Below, piece after piece: positions 1-9,659 of a stretch of DNA of 64,000 bases. The stretch is from Zygnema cylindricum. Its lineage: Eukaryota > Streptophyta > Zygnematophyceae > Zygnematales > Zygnemataceae. The notes beneath the pieces are model-generated. The model saw nothing but the letters and a program-made list of their open reading frames with translations. It had not been told where the DNA came from and made no database searches. The stretch spans positions 22,771-86,770 of the forward strand of contig JBBHKE010000301.1 in NCBI GenBank assembly GCA_037447655.1, in the 5' to 3' direction. Position 1 is the stretch's first letter; each line of letters opens with the position of its first letter. The position numbers and the translations under genes are program-made.

Positions 1-33
1 TGCCCCCTCTTATATGGAGATTGGTCAAACTCC

Positions 34-471
34 TTATGAATTCTCTATTCCCTCAAGTCGTGGTCTTTTTATAATTTTCTGGTGCTGAACTCCCTTATCT
101 CTTAAGTATTCCTCAAACTGGTTAGAGGTATATTCTCCCCCGTTATCACTCCTTATTCTTTTAATGGGGGTTCCATGCAACTTCTCACTCCAGGCTTTAT
201 ATTCTTTGAAGTAAGTTGGTGTTTCAGACTTGGTTTTTAGGAAGTAGACTATACAATATCTGGACCAGTCATTAGTAATTGTCAACATATACCTCTTCCC
301 TCCAACTGAGGGTACCCTTGCTGGTCCCCATATATCAGTGTGGATTAAATCAAGTACCTTCTCTCCTCTATATGTGGCGGCTTTCGGAAAAGGAAGTCTG
401 TGAGCCTTTTCTTGGGCACAGCCACTAAAATCATCCAGCTTTTTTGTTTCCCTCAACATATCAAAATGCAC
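34..471 (-). pseudogene. Copia integrase N-terminal and core fragment (A-left)
   Basis: The 145-residue open frame carries the end of the GAG-pre-integrase zinc motif (CAQEKAHRLPFPK) followed by the integrase core. The first catalytic Asp is in HTDIWGPA and the second in RSDNGGEYTS. The frame continues upstream to an in-frame stop in the conserved WHKRLGH motif (Leu codon replaced by TAG, about 485). The downstream sequence is garbled after VQHQK, so the catalytic Glu region is lost or lies beyond the window. Integrase would insert the element cDNA into chromosomal DNA. This copy cannot make a full enzyme. Confidence 0.88.
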
Positions 472-1016
472 ATGCCCCTACCGCTTATGCCAAATCATCA
501 ACTTTGGGACACCAACATAATAAGCATTTTTCTTTTCATTACTTAGGTTAAGCCTAAACATTCATTGACCATCCTTATCTGCAGTGAAGTAAACTTCATC
601 CCCATACTTAGCTGTAAAGACTCCATTTCTAGGTAAGGTATCAAATTCTTTGTCATCTAAAACAGATGTAGAGACAAGATTTTTACTCAGCAGAGGAATA
701 TAGAGCACATTTGAGAAAGTGAGTATATAAGTCTTACCCTCCACTAATACTTTTAGATCTACTGATCCCACTAGATCTGTAGTAACCACTCTCCCATCCC
801 CATACTCTATTTCTACAGTAGGGATTTTCTTTAGCTTAGTGAAGAGGTCCTTGACACGACACATATGCATCGATGCACCTGAGTCGAAGATCCATCCTTC
901 CTGTGGGGCTTCCCGAATTGCTCCAAGGGCACACTCCTGTCTCCAAGAGATCCTATTCTCCTCAAGAATCTCGTCAATAAGAAGCTCCCCATCCTCCTCA
1001 AAGGACTCTATTGTTC
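472..1016 (-). pseudogene. Copia protease and GAG-pre-integrase fragment (A-left)
   Basis: The frame holds the retropepsin active site as IFDSGASMHMC (about 855–900) and the following flap and core sequence to VLYIPLLSKNLVSTSVL. The active site is the canonical DSG, unlike the plus-strand copies A1, A2 and A5, which read DSS. Between 472 and 560 the GAG-pre-integrase region is frameshifted. Upstream the acidic linker (EEDGELLIDEI) is cut at about 1016 by inserted non-family-A DNA and resumes at 2401 with GDTEDESI. Confidence 0.82.
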
Positions 1017-2400
1017 ATAGCCCTTTTCAGCCATGAATTTACCATCGGAAGCACCACAGACTACCCCGAAACAGCCTCCTTTGATTCCACTCAGAATTCT
1101 ACATAATAACAAAACCAACCTGAAATTACTAAACCACATATTTCCTAGTCCACTAAGTATTCCCACCAAATTTCATATAATATTACCAAACCGAATAATC
1201 ACAACACTCAGTCAAAGTTGCAGAAAAACAACCGGCCAGAACTTTGATAAATCTGACCAACTTCACAATGAAGCCCTAAGCAAATCAGACACACAATAGG
1301 TCTGCAAATATGCCACAATATTGCCAACAAAAGGAGGAACAAACATGCAAAATTTCAGATAATTCTGCCAATAAAACTTAGAGAAATTTTCAGATGAAGT
1401 TCCCAAAAAGGAGTAGAAACAGTTTCTATCCAAAAAGTTCCTAAGTCTAGAAATGACTAAGTCCTACAAATATATACTACAGCTTACTACTAACTGTACG
1501 GAGGCATACCAGCCATACGTAATCAATCGACTACCTCTATTAATGTGAGTGTACCTGAGAGCTACAGTAAAAATTAATACACAGGACAAACATTGTTAAA
1601 TATTTACAAGTCTTACAAATTCCGTCAAACGAATCGGGACTGTCCAAAATAAATATCATGTGAGGGACGCGATTTCGCGTCCCTCACCAAACTGACGGCG
1701 CAGCTGTTCGTAGCTCCGGTGGCGTCCAATTCATCACATGTTTGACCGCCGCATTATGTTTCGTACGGCCGACGTACAGTTTAAATCATTTCGAATATTA
1801 ATCATCGGATCGCTTCGCGATCCGCCGTCCATTTCTCCAACACATTCCGCACCTTCGTCTATGTTTCTTCGCGTCACTTGAAGTCCAATTCTGTACGTTC
1901 CAATAAACTTAGTACCTAGTACGCAAGCTGCTATGACTGCGATGTGACCAGCGCAGCATGGCAGCATAGCAATGTGATACAGAGAGGACTAAAGGTTTCC
2001 AAAAACCAACACTCCCCCAAACCTTTAGACTCTCTCAGCCACTAAGTTTACATTTCTCCCTTCTCCCCTTTTGTTCAACCGTCACCACCGCTTTGGCTAA
2101 CGTTACCACTGATTCAAATAATTTCGTACATCCCAAGCAATTAGTACCATTGCTCCCCCAATTTGCAGATCCATTCGAACCTCCACATTAAATCAAGATA
2201 GCATTAGAATCTCGTACTGTAACCACGAAACATTTTATATGCACGAAACGACACGCACTCACTAAACTGAATTTTCAAAACAACACTCCGCCGAAAAGTC
2301 AGTTTCGTACATCCGAAATAAAATAAGAGCAGAGTAGCCGCTATGATAGCGAGGTCAAAGCAGCGCAACTGCGAAACTAACTTTTTCAAAAACAATAGAC
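1017..2400 (-). mobile_element. Family B-related LTR fragment inserted in A-left gag-pol
   Basis: This 1.4-kb block interrupts the A-left polyprotein. The stretch 1240–1330 matches the family B LTR at 17010–17080 (gaccaacttcacaatgaag and what follows). The stretch 1925–2011 matches the other end of that LTR, including CAG-rich text and the aaaggtttcc…caaca terminus. Directly after it, 2012–2026 reads as a G-rich polypurine tract on the minus strand. An LTR of about 978 bp (1034–2011) is therefore likely, followed by degraded internal or second-LTR sequence to 2400. The block ends are ttgtt…aacaa. No clean target-site duplication is visible. I found no coding sequence in it. Confidence 0.6.
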
Positions 2401-2720
2401 TCGTCTTCGGTGTCTCCTGTCACCTTTGTGACCAAAAGTGCCTTTTTGTTCCCTCCGGAAGAACCCCCTCTATGATTCTCTTGGAGCCTTAGCTCTAACA
2501 ACTTGACACAATCTGCGATGAAGTGTCCCTGCTTTTTTCAAAAATGACATAAGCCCTTTGGGGGCCTTGGTCATCTTGGCTGAACTCTATCTCCTTTGTA
2601 TGACTTTTTAGGATATGGTCTCCACCTGTCTCCTCCAGCGGCTAGAGCTGGAACGGTTTTTCCTCCTCTCGTGATTTCAATCGTGTTCTCCTGCAAAAGT
2701 ATCATGCGGACCACTATATT
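2401..2720 (-). pseudogene. Gag zinc-knuckle region, second copy (A-left)
   Basis: Reading minus, this contains NTIEITRGGKTVPALAAGGD, then a PKGLCHF-like zinc knuckle and a Lys-rich stretch ending at GDTEDESI. It duplicates the gag segment at about 3366–3610, with visible divergence. It is interrupted by stops, and the knuckle cysteine position after CHF is replaced by a stop. It lies directly beside the inserted CAG-rich minisatellite. Confidence 0.7.
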
Positions 2721-2754
2721 CTGTTGTCTTTTTGGAAAGCTTTCAGTCTCAAAG

Positions 2755-3005
2755 CAGCACAGCTGCTTTAAAGACAAAACAGCGTACCTGCTATACAGAC
2801 AGAGCAGCGCAGTTGCTATACGACAGAGCAACGCAGGTGCTATACAACAGAGCAGCTGCTATACAGCAGAGCAGCTGCTATACAGCAGAGCAGCTGCTAT
2901 ACAGCAGAGCAGCTGCTATACAGCAGAGCAGCCACTATACGGCAGAGCAACGCAGCAGCAGAGCAGCGCAGCAGCAGAGCAGCGCAGCAGCGAAGCTGCA
3001 ACACA
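2755..3005 (+). repeat. 19-bp CAG/CTG-rich minisatellite
   Basis: The unit gagcagctgctatacagca repeats almost perfectly four times at about 2850–2925, with degenerate copies on both sides (cgcagttgctatacgacag and similar) and a run of cagcag at the right end. Each unit contains the palindrome gcagctgc. Similar CAG-rich wording (gagcagcgcagctg) occurs in the family B LTRs, so the repeat probably grew from a B-derived seed. Confidence 0.9.
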
Positions 3006-3123
3006 GACAGGACAAGGCAACCACGATTATATTTGATATGGTCCCTACAGACAACGCAACGTCTGATATTCTTAATGTGATTTTGTACAGGATAGAGCAA
3101 CTGCGATAGATACGATTCTAGTC

Positions 3124-3240
3124 AACTTAGTGGGAACTCAGTGGTAACTTAGTGGGTAACTCAGTGGTAGCTTAGTGATAGCTCAGTGGTAGCTTAGTGA
3201 TAGCTCAATGGTAGCTTGACAGGTTAGTGGTAGCTTGGTG
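3124..3240 (+). repeat. 11-bp tandem repeat
   Basis: Alternating units agctcagtggt and agcttagtgat run head to tail, with looser copies at both ends (aacttagtggg, agcttggtgg). Confidence 0.85.
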
Positions 3241-3602
3241 GTTTGACGTACCTCTGAAGTACACTGGTGTTGCCAGTTAAACACAAGTATAAGACTTAGG
3301 ACTCATAACATATTATGTATCAAAACTTCCAAGTAGTAAAACTGCATACAGTTTTTGGGTAACTTCTGAGTATTATATCTTGAGTGCTTAGCTCCGGCAG
3401 CTTGACACAACCTGCAATGAAGTATCTTGGCTTTTTCCAAAAATGACATAGGCCCTTCGGGGGCCTTGGTCCTCTTAGCTGAACTCTTTCTCCTTTGTAT
3501 GACTTTTTCGGATCTGGTCTCCACCTGTCCCCTCCGGCGGCTAGAGCTTCAACGCTCTTTCCTCCTCTGTTGATTTCAATTGTGTTCTCCTGCACAAGTA
3601 TC

Positions 3603-3681
3603 ATCCGGACCACTGTATTCCACGTCGATGAACTATCAGTCATGCGGACCACTGTATTCCACGTCGATTGAACTATCAGTC
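3603..3681 (+). repeat. 39–40-bp tandem duplication in gag
   Basis: The segment from cggaccactgtattccacg through gaactatcagtcat occurs twice head to tail (39 then 40 bp; the second copy has one extra t). It duplicates a gag segment and shifts the frame. Confidence 0.9.
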
Positions 3682-4337
3682 ATTCCTTGTACCCTGTACA
3701 CTATATTCTCATACTCGTCGGGTTACTTCATGATGAGAGTGTTAACCTTCACCTTCATTGTTCTTGTCCATCCGGCACTCTCCATCTCCATATACAAAGA
3801 AAAAATATCATTACAGTAGTCTAACATCTTTCCCCTTTTGTAAGTATAATTTCCCAACTTTTGCTCTGCTAACTGGAGCTCCTAAATTGTACCAGCTCTA
3901 TAGATCTCTATCAAACTCACCCACAACTCCTCGGCCTTGTAAACGTGAAGGTGGGGAGTTGCCAAAGCTTGTGTGAGGTGTCTCAGAATGAAGTTTTTGG
4001 CAGCCATGTTGGTGTCTTCCCACATTTGAGTATCGGTCTCCACGGTCTTCACGATCGCCGCTCCGGGTGTCGTGGGAATAGGAGCAATAAGAGTAAGAGG
4101 TTTCTCTTTTTCTTTCCCTTTTTTGGACACACTGGTGTTCCCATCATCTGCCTCCTCTGCTGCAACAGATGTCGCTACAGAAAAACCTTATTCCACAAAA
4201 TCCCGGTGGTGTTCTCGAGGTGGACGTTTCACTTGTCCACGAACAATACCCGAGTATCGTTTTTTCACACAAAGCCCTTGTCATCATGTCTTCCCAATAG
4301 ATAAACCTTGATCCATTAAAGATGGGCACCCTAGAGG

Positions 4338-4351
4338 GTGGGCCCATAACT
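4338..4351 (-). promoter_or_regulatory. Primer-binding site of A-left
   Basis: On the minus strand, agttatgggcccac follows the LTR terminus tgca directly. It differs by one base from the ggttatgggccca of the other family A copies, which is complementary to the anticodon arm of initiator tRNA-Met. It is also coding (VMGP). Confidence 0.8.
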
Positions 4352-5348
4352 TGCAATTGTGTGTCCTCCATTGGACTACAAAATTCGAGAAGCCTCTATA
4401 TAGTAATTTACTAACCCACTTTCAATGGCATCCACTGCTACCCAAGCAGACAAGTAAAAAATCTGATTGCACCCTTGAGCAGCGTGGACTCTTCTGAGTC
4501 CGTAGGAAAAAGATTCTCTGGAAACGCCCAACCAGGCGAAAAGTTAAGAGGCAGTAAAAAATGCCAATTTGTACAAACTCTCAAAGGGAGAGGTGACTAC
4601 CTACCAAAATTTTTTAGGTCCTCATTCCCTCCAATAAATTCTATCTACTGAAGTACGGACCAATCAGATTATTGTACCGTACCAAAAAGTACTACTGCCG
4701 GTGTACCTTTTGTATGGCCTATATACATCAAGGCTATTAAGCGAACGCGTGTCCGCTTTTCACTCGTTCGTACGTTCCTCGGAATTCCCACGACCGAATG
4801 TCATCTCTCTACGTGGTTCCAGGTCATGCCACGTCACAAAACGTCAAAATGACCTTTCGAGGATCTCGGCGAAGACGTATGCTGTTGGATAAGAACCGAC
4901 ATTAAATATCGTCCGTTGAAACAAATGTCAGATTCATTTGTTTTGTGCGGGATCCAGTCCGCACTGAATTTAACCTGTTATGTGATATAACATTTACATT
5001 TGTGTTAATTGGTTTAGGGGACGTAACATACTTTAAATATGAATCACACCCTATATACTCTAGCGAACATCTACGACAGACTGGTTAGAGCGGACGGCTC
5101 GCCACGCTCTACCGGTCGGGGGTTCGAGTCCTGTTGGACTCGACCTTTTTGTAGAGAGTGAGTTAAGGTCACTCTCTAACCCTGTCTATGGAGCTGAGGC
5201 AGCCATGGCTCCATCACTCTCTCTCCTTCAGTGACTACAACAAGGATGGGGGTAAGAGAGAAGAGATGAAGACAAGTTGTCTGCATGTTTTCTTTTTCTG
5301 CTAATATATTAAGACCTACAAAATACCCAAAAACTATTTATTTCAACA
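4352..5348 (-). repeat. 5' LTR of A-left
   Basis: The LTR is 997 bp and runs on the minus strand from TGTTGAAATA (5348) to ACAATTGCA (4352). The gag ATG (4371–4369) lies inside it, as in the other family A LTRs. Hairpins at 4486–4501 and 4525–4538 correspond in position to the twin leader hairpins of A2 but have different stem sequences. The plus strand (antisense to the element) carries the best-preserved tRNA-like module at 5072–5150. Confidence 0.85.
5072..5150 (+). other. tRNA-like Pol III module, antisense in LTR
   Basis: The D-loop/A-box-like ctggttagagcgg is followed about 40 bp later by ggttcgagtcc, a perfect match to the B-box consensus. A run of five T at 5146–5150 could terminate Pol III. 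The acceptor stem does not pair convincingly and no clean anticodon stem is seen. I therefore call it tRNA-like, not a tRNA gene. Confidence 0.65.
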
Positions 5349-5418
5349 AGAAAAATATGATGGTAGGGGCAACTACTTTCATTCGCTTATTTGTATTTAT
5401 ATCTCTAGAAATATAATT

Positions 5419-5859
5419 CTAAAAAATATATGTGACATATATTACAACATATAGCAATGAGTTGTACAAATAATCAAAAAACTTACCCGATAAAAATATT
5501 CTTTTTAATTCGCCCATGTGATATGCTACTGTTTTTTCGATGTATTCCTCCTTCTCCGGGCTTAATTGTAACTTTCTTTTTTGAGCCCTCGTCACAATAT
5601 TGTGTTTTTCGAAAAACCGTTGAGTCCATCGTTTTGTCATTTTCATTTTTATCTCCTTACCCTTTTTGTCGATAAATAGTCTCTTATTCTCCTCCTTCAT
5701 ACGTTTAATGATATGAATTGCCATGGTCCCTACAATGGTTTGCCACATTTTCATACCCGCTTTCTTGAAGCGATAAAACTCCTCCACCAACTCCGAGTGC
5801 ACTACTGTCACCCATAGAAATTCCTTCCTCCCCCTACCTGGCAGTGCCTTTCTCACAAC
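5419..5859 (-). pseudogene. DDE transposase N-terminal fragment (CENP-B/pogo-like)
   Basis: The minus-strand frame from about 5859 reads VRKALPGRGRKEF, a helical region (LVEEFYRFKKAGMKMWQTIV) and then MTKRWTQRFFEKHNIVTRAQ and LQLSPEKEEYIEKTVAYHMG. This looks like the DNA-binding part of a CENP-B/Tigger-type transposase, of a style I associate with oomycete genomes; no search was possible. A splice donor (gtaagt on minus, 5486–5481) directly after LSG suggests an exon at 5487–5859 and an intron to the left. The DDE catalytic domain is absent. The 5' end is cut by the A1 LTR (5862), and the intron side by A-left (5348). The apparent upstream N-terminus of the open frame is LTR sequence. Confidence 0.55.
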
Positions 5860-5861
5860 CA

Positions 5862-6887
5862 TGTAGAAATAAAAGGTTATTTTAGTATTTTCTAGGTTTT
5901 GTAAAATGCACAAAAGAAGGAGAGGCAGCCTGCCTCTAACTCCTCTCTCTAGCTCCCACACATGTCGCAGTAACTGAAAGTAGGAGAGGGAGATACAGCC
6001 ATGGCTGCCTATGTTATCCCGACGGGGAGAGATATTAGGTTGGTAGATTTTACCAAAATGAACTTGGCGGACCCAAGATTTGAACCTGGTACCTGCCGTC
6101 TATCAAGGCAATCGGTAGCCGGTAGCCTTAGCCATCTAGTCTAAACCAGAGATATATGATATAGGGTTTGGTAGTTATTTAAATGGTAACACGTAGGCTA
6201 TTTCATTCAACGGGATATTTAGACATAGATACAGTTTGTTATTTACAGCGTAAGGAAAATCCGAAACGGATATCGCGCATTTTGTTTCGAAGGCGAAACA
6301 AATATTGCGCAAGTATTTATGACGGCCACGATTGTAATCCTGCTTAATCGGACGGCCACGAAGCATGCCGAGATCGCAGAATCGGTTTTCGGCGTTTTGG
6401 GGACAACGTCAAATCAATCGCCACGTGGCGGAATCACATTAGATTACAGCATCTCCGGGGATTCCAGGAACGAATGAAAATTGACATGTGTCGACTTGTT
6501 GGCCATGTCGTACGTACAGAAAAGTACACCGACACCTGTACCTTTATCTACGATACACTATTATGATTGTTGTCGTACTTAAGTAGATAGAGTTTTAGAG
6601 AGAGAAAAGACTTAGAAAACTTTTATAGATTGGACCCTCTCTCCCAGAGAGCTTCTGTACAAAAGGTCAACTTTGACCCTTCATAACTTACTTCTCAGGG
6701 GAGCAAATTTAGAGATTCTTTTTGCTATCGACTTAGGGGAGTCTTGCCTTCACGAAGTAAAGGTTGTCAAGGTTTTTGTCTGCCTAGGTGGCTGTTATTC
6801 TGTGTGAAACACAAAGGGGTCAGCGTTATCCTAGAGGCTTCGTGTGAGCTGCCTACTCTGAGGTCCTATGGAGGTCTCAGAGTTGCA
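5862..6887 (+). repeat. 5' LTR of A1
   Basis: The LTR is 1,026 bp, TGTAGAAATA to AGAGTTGCA. It contains the gag ATG at 6868, the leader hairpin cassette (about 6640–6755) and the antisense tRNA-like module (6055–6146). Confidence 0.92.
6055..6146 (-). other. tRNA-like Pol III module, antisense in A1 5' LTR
   Basis: On the minus strand, tggctaagg (A-box-like) is followed 48 bp later by ggttcaaatct (10 of 11 to a B-box) inside a perfect 5-bp T-arm (ccagg/cttgg around ttcaaat). TTTT follows at 6058–6055. Confidence 0.6.
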
Positions 6888-7925
6888 GGTTATGGGCCCA
6901 CCATCTAGGGTGCCCATATTCAATGGAGCTGGCTTCATATACCGGGAAAGTATGATGACAGGAACTCTATGTGAGAAACAGTTTTGGGGAATAGTGAGTG
7001 GATGGGTGAGGCGTCTATCCAGTCTTGGGATGCCTCCATGGTTTACGGAGGAACATCACTAGAGATGCAACTCTATCTTCAACGGAGGAGACAAAGGAAG
7101 GAGAGGCGGTGGACAAAGGAAAGGAGAAAAAGATGACCACACCAATAACAGCTGGTTCGGCATTCATGTCACCTATTCCGAGGAATGAGGAGAATGATAT
7201 TGATACTTGGGACTTCATCAATATGGCGGCAAAACACTTCATCCTCCGCCATCTTGCTCAAGGACTTCCATGTCCTCATTTGCAGGTAGAAAGGGCATCC
7301 GATCTTTGTATGGCTCTCAAAGAGATGTACCAAAGTGGTACGATTCAGCAACAACAGTTTGCTCATTAGAAAGTTAAGGAGTATGTATACAAAGGGGGAA
7401 AGATGTTGAATTTTTCCAATGAGCTTGCTACACTTTTCATGGAACTAGAGAGTGCGGGAAAAGAATTTAGTGAAAAGCAAAAAGTCAACTGTTTAATGAT
7501 GAAGTTGCCCGATGAGTTCGAGAACATAGTCAACCGTGTGTAGGACTTGGCGAACTCAAGGTGGATTTGGAATTCACTGGCAGGACTGATTCTCGTTTGA
7601 AGAATACAATTGAGATCCAAAGGGGAGGAAAGAGTGGGCAAGCTTTGGCAGCTGGGACTGATTGGAGAAACAATGATTCCAAGAAACTGGTTGGAAATTA
7701 TCGAGGGGAGGGGCAGAAAAATCAGACCGAGGAGTTTGGACCAAGGACTCCTAAGGGTTTGTGCCATTTTTGTAAGAAATCCGGACACTATATGGTTGAA
7801 TGTAGTAAGTTAACCGAGCTGCGGGTAAAGGAGGGGCAGACTGGTGGACCCCGAGAGGAAAGAAAAAGGCCCTTGTGACATAGGTACATGAGGCGGAATC
7901 CGAGGATGAGGACAATGAACTCCTA
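6868..7925 (+). pseudogene. Copia gag (A1), broken
   Basis: The start ATG is in the LTR and the product begins MEVSELQVMGPPSRVPIFNG. The capsid-like segment (MAAKHFILRHLAQGL) lies at about 7220–7270 in another frame. The frame is lost to frameshifts near 7040, a TAG at 7367 (Asp/Gln position) and a TAG at 7541 (RV*DL). The zinc knuckle CHFCKKSGHYMVEC (about 7762–7803) is intact as CX2CX4HX4C. The acidic linker to protease follows. Confidence 0.85.
6888..6903 (+). promoter_or_regulatory. Primer-binding site of A1 (half initiator tRNA-Met)
   Basis: The 16 bases ggttatgggcccacca start at the first base after the LTR and are complementary to the anticodon arm of a plant-type initiator tRNA-Met. 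Drosophila copia uses the same internal region (ggttatgggccca). The bases are simultaneously codons of gag. Confidence 0.85.
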
Positions 7926-9600
7926 TTGGATGAGGAGTTGGAATCGAAAAATGAGGTCGAAATTCCACGAAAGCAGAAATGTGCTTTCGGTGGATTGAAA
8001 GGCGAATCATGGTGGATTGTAGATTCAAGTGCATCCATGCACATGTGTAAAGATAAACACCTGTTCACTAAGATAAGAAAGATTCCCACCGTAGAGATAG
8101 AGTACGGGGATGGGAGAATAGTCACTACTACTCTTGTAGGATTGGTAGATCTAAAAATGTCAGTAGAAGGAAAGACATCCATAATTACATTCTCCGATGT
8201 ATTGTTTATTCCGAGGCTGAACAAAAACTACATCTCTATATCTGTATTAGATGTTCAGGGTTTTTTATACAAGCACTAAAAAAGGAGTCATTACTGCTAG
8301 TTTTGAGGAGGAAGTTTATTTCACTGCTGAAAAAGGTAGCCAAGGGATGTTTAGGCTGATTTTAAGCAATGAAAAGAAAAAACTTTATTATGCTGGTATT
8401 CATGATATAATGTTGTGGCATAAGAGGCTTAGGCATGTGAATCTAGATAAGTTAAGAGAGATGAAAAAGATGGGAGTAGTGGAAGGGATTCAATTTGGTG
8501 AAAGTGAGAATGTAAATGATTGTAGTGCATGTGTTCAAGGTAAAGCACACAGGTTACCCTTCCTAAAAACTGCCACCTATAAGGGAGAAAAGATTCTAGA
8601 TTTAGTACACACAGATATTTGGGTGTCAGCCAAAGTGCCATCACCCAGAGGGAAGTGATTTATAATGACTGTCACTGATGATTGGTCTCGGTATTCAAGG
8701 GTGTATTTTTTGAAAAATAAGTCAGAGGCTCAGGAATGTTTTAAACAATATAAAGCATGGAGTGAAAAACTCCATGAAACCTCAATCAAGAGCGTAACGA
8801 GTGACAATAGTAGAGAGTATACCTCTAACCAGTTTGAGGATTTTTTTAGAGAAGATGGAGTGCAACACCAAAAGACAGTTCCTGAAAATTCTGAGCAGAA
8901 TTGTGTAGATGAAAGATTAAATAGAACACTGATTGATAGTGCTAAGAGTATGTTGTGAGATAAGAAGATAGGAAAGAAGTTTTGGGCTGAAGCAATGAAC
9001 TGTGCAAATAATCTCAAGAATAGAGTTCAGACTTTAGCAGTAAAAGGCCAAACACCTTATGAGAGATCGACAGGCCGAAAACTAGATGTTTCACACTTAA
9101 AGGTTTTCGGTAGTCAAGTGTTCAAATTAGACAGAGATCTGTCAAACAGGAAGTTAGACACAAAAAAACAACCAGGATATCTACTAGGATATGATGTAGA
9201 TGTAAAAGGATATAGAGTCTATGATCTCGAAAAAGAGGATATTATCCTAGTGAAGCACCTAGTGGTTATAGATGAAAGAAAATCTATAGATCCCTTTAAG
9301 CATACAAAGACAGTCAAAATCAGATTTGAGTCAAAAAATCTGATAACTTTGAGCTTCGTTACTATCCAGGATTTCAAGAAGATGATGATCTTGCAGGTAC
9401 GGATAAGATTGAGAAGGACTCAAATGTAGAACCCCTAGTATTAACTCCAACCGAAGCGGAAGACGTGGTGGAATTTGACCCGGAATTTAGGAATATGGGA
9501 GAATTAGAAATTGTTCGGAAGAATCTCAAAGAGCCATCTATTCTAGCAACCGAGTTTGAGGGAGGAAGAAGAAGCAGCAAAAGAGTGCAAGAGAGATAAC
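7926..9600 (+). pseudogene. Copia protease and integrase (A1), broken
   Basis: The protease active site reads VDSSASMHM (about 8022–8048), with Ser replacing the usual Gly of the DSG triad. A frameshift near 8270 follows. The GAG-pre-integrase region has WHKRLRHVN (the usual Gly before His is Arg) and CSACVQGKAHRLPF. The integrase core shows VHTDIW and TSDNSREYTS, where the usual GG is SR. A stop at about 8656 and another at about 8956 interrupt it. The C-terminal part (KVFGSQVFKLD, GYLLGYD) runs to about 9430. Confidence 0.85.
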
Positions 9601-9659
9601 TTAACAATAAGGTAACCAAACTGTCTCACCCCAATGAACCTCAAACTTATAATGAGGCA

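Larger units (their letters stand above)
2721..3365. other. Insert between duplicated gag segments; no gene
   Basis: About 640 bp separate the two copies of the gag segment. It is mostly simple repeat: a 19-bp CAG/CTG-rich minisatellite (2755–3005) and an 11-bp repeat (3124–3240). The remainder (3006–3123 and 3241–3365) matches nothing I recognise. The long glutamine/alanine-rich reading frames here are translations of the repeat, not genes. Confidence 0.7.
3366..4371 (-). pseudogene. Copia gag (A-left), frameshifted
   Basis: The start is at 4371: MEDTQLQVMGPPSRVP leads into the conserved gag N-terminus found in all family A copies, and VMGPP is encoded by the primer-binding site. The central capsid-like part (MAAKNFILRHLTQALATPHL, about 3900–4010) corresponds to the copia gag-polypeptide (UBN2-type) domain. 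The nucleic-acid-binding tail lies at 3366–3650 with a damaged zinc knuckle (CHFWKKPRYFIAGC; the second Cys is Trp and the His position is altered). Several frameshifts break it. Gag would form the virus-like particle. Confidence 0.82.
1..5348 (-). mobile_element. Family A copia element 'A-left' (3' end outside window)
   Basis: Reading on the minus strand from 5348, there is an LTR (5348–4352), a primer-binding site, gag (4371 to about 2401), protease, GAG-pre-integrase and the start of the integrase core, after which the window ends. RT, RNase H and the 3' LTR would lie left of base 1. The order PR–IN before RT places it in Ty1/copia. It is a divergent subfamily: its LTR starts TGTTGAAATA rather than TGTAGAAATT and its protein is well separated from the plus-strand copies. 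It is interrupted at 1017–2400 by a family B-related fragment and carries an internal gag duplication. The 5 bp outside its 5' LTR are agaaa (5349–5353); the matching copy is outside the window. Confidence 0.9.

Noticed and set aside
1033-1967. Small plus- and minus-strand open frames in the B-related insert
   Set aside because: They have no recognisable domains and lie within LTR sequence that is also found in the family B LTRs.
2596-3109. Gln/Ala/Ser-rich proteins on the plus strand
   Set aside because: These frames are translations of the CAG-rich minisatellite with no domain or start context.
3882-4311. Plus-strand open frames over A-left gag
   Set aside because: They are antisense to a clear copia gag reading and have no features of their own.
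5072-5150. A true tRNA gene
   Set aside because: A- and B-box-like sequence and a T-run are present, but the acceptor stem does not pair and no credible anticodon arm is seen, so it is listed only as tRNA-like.
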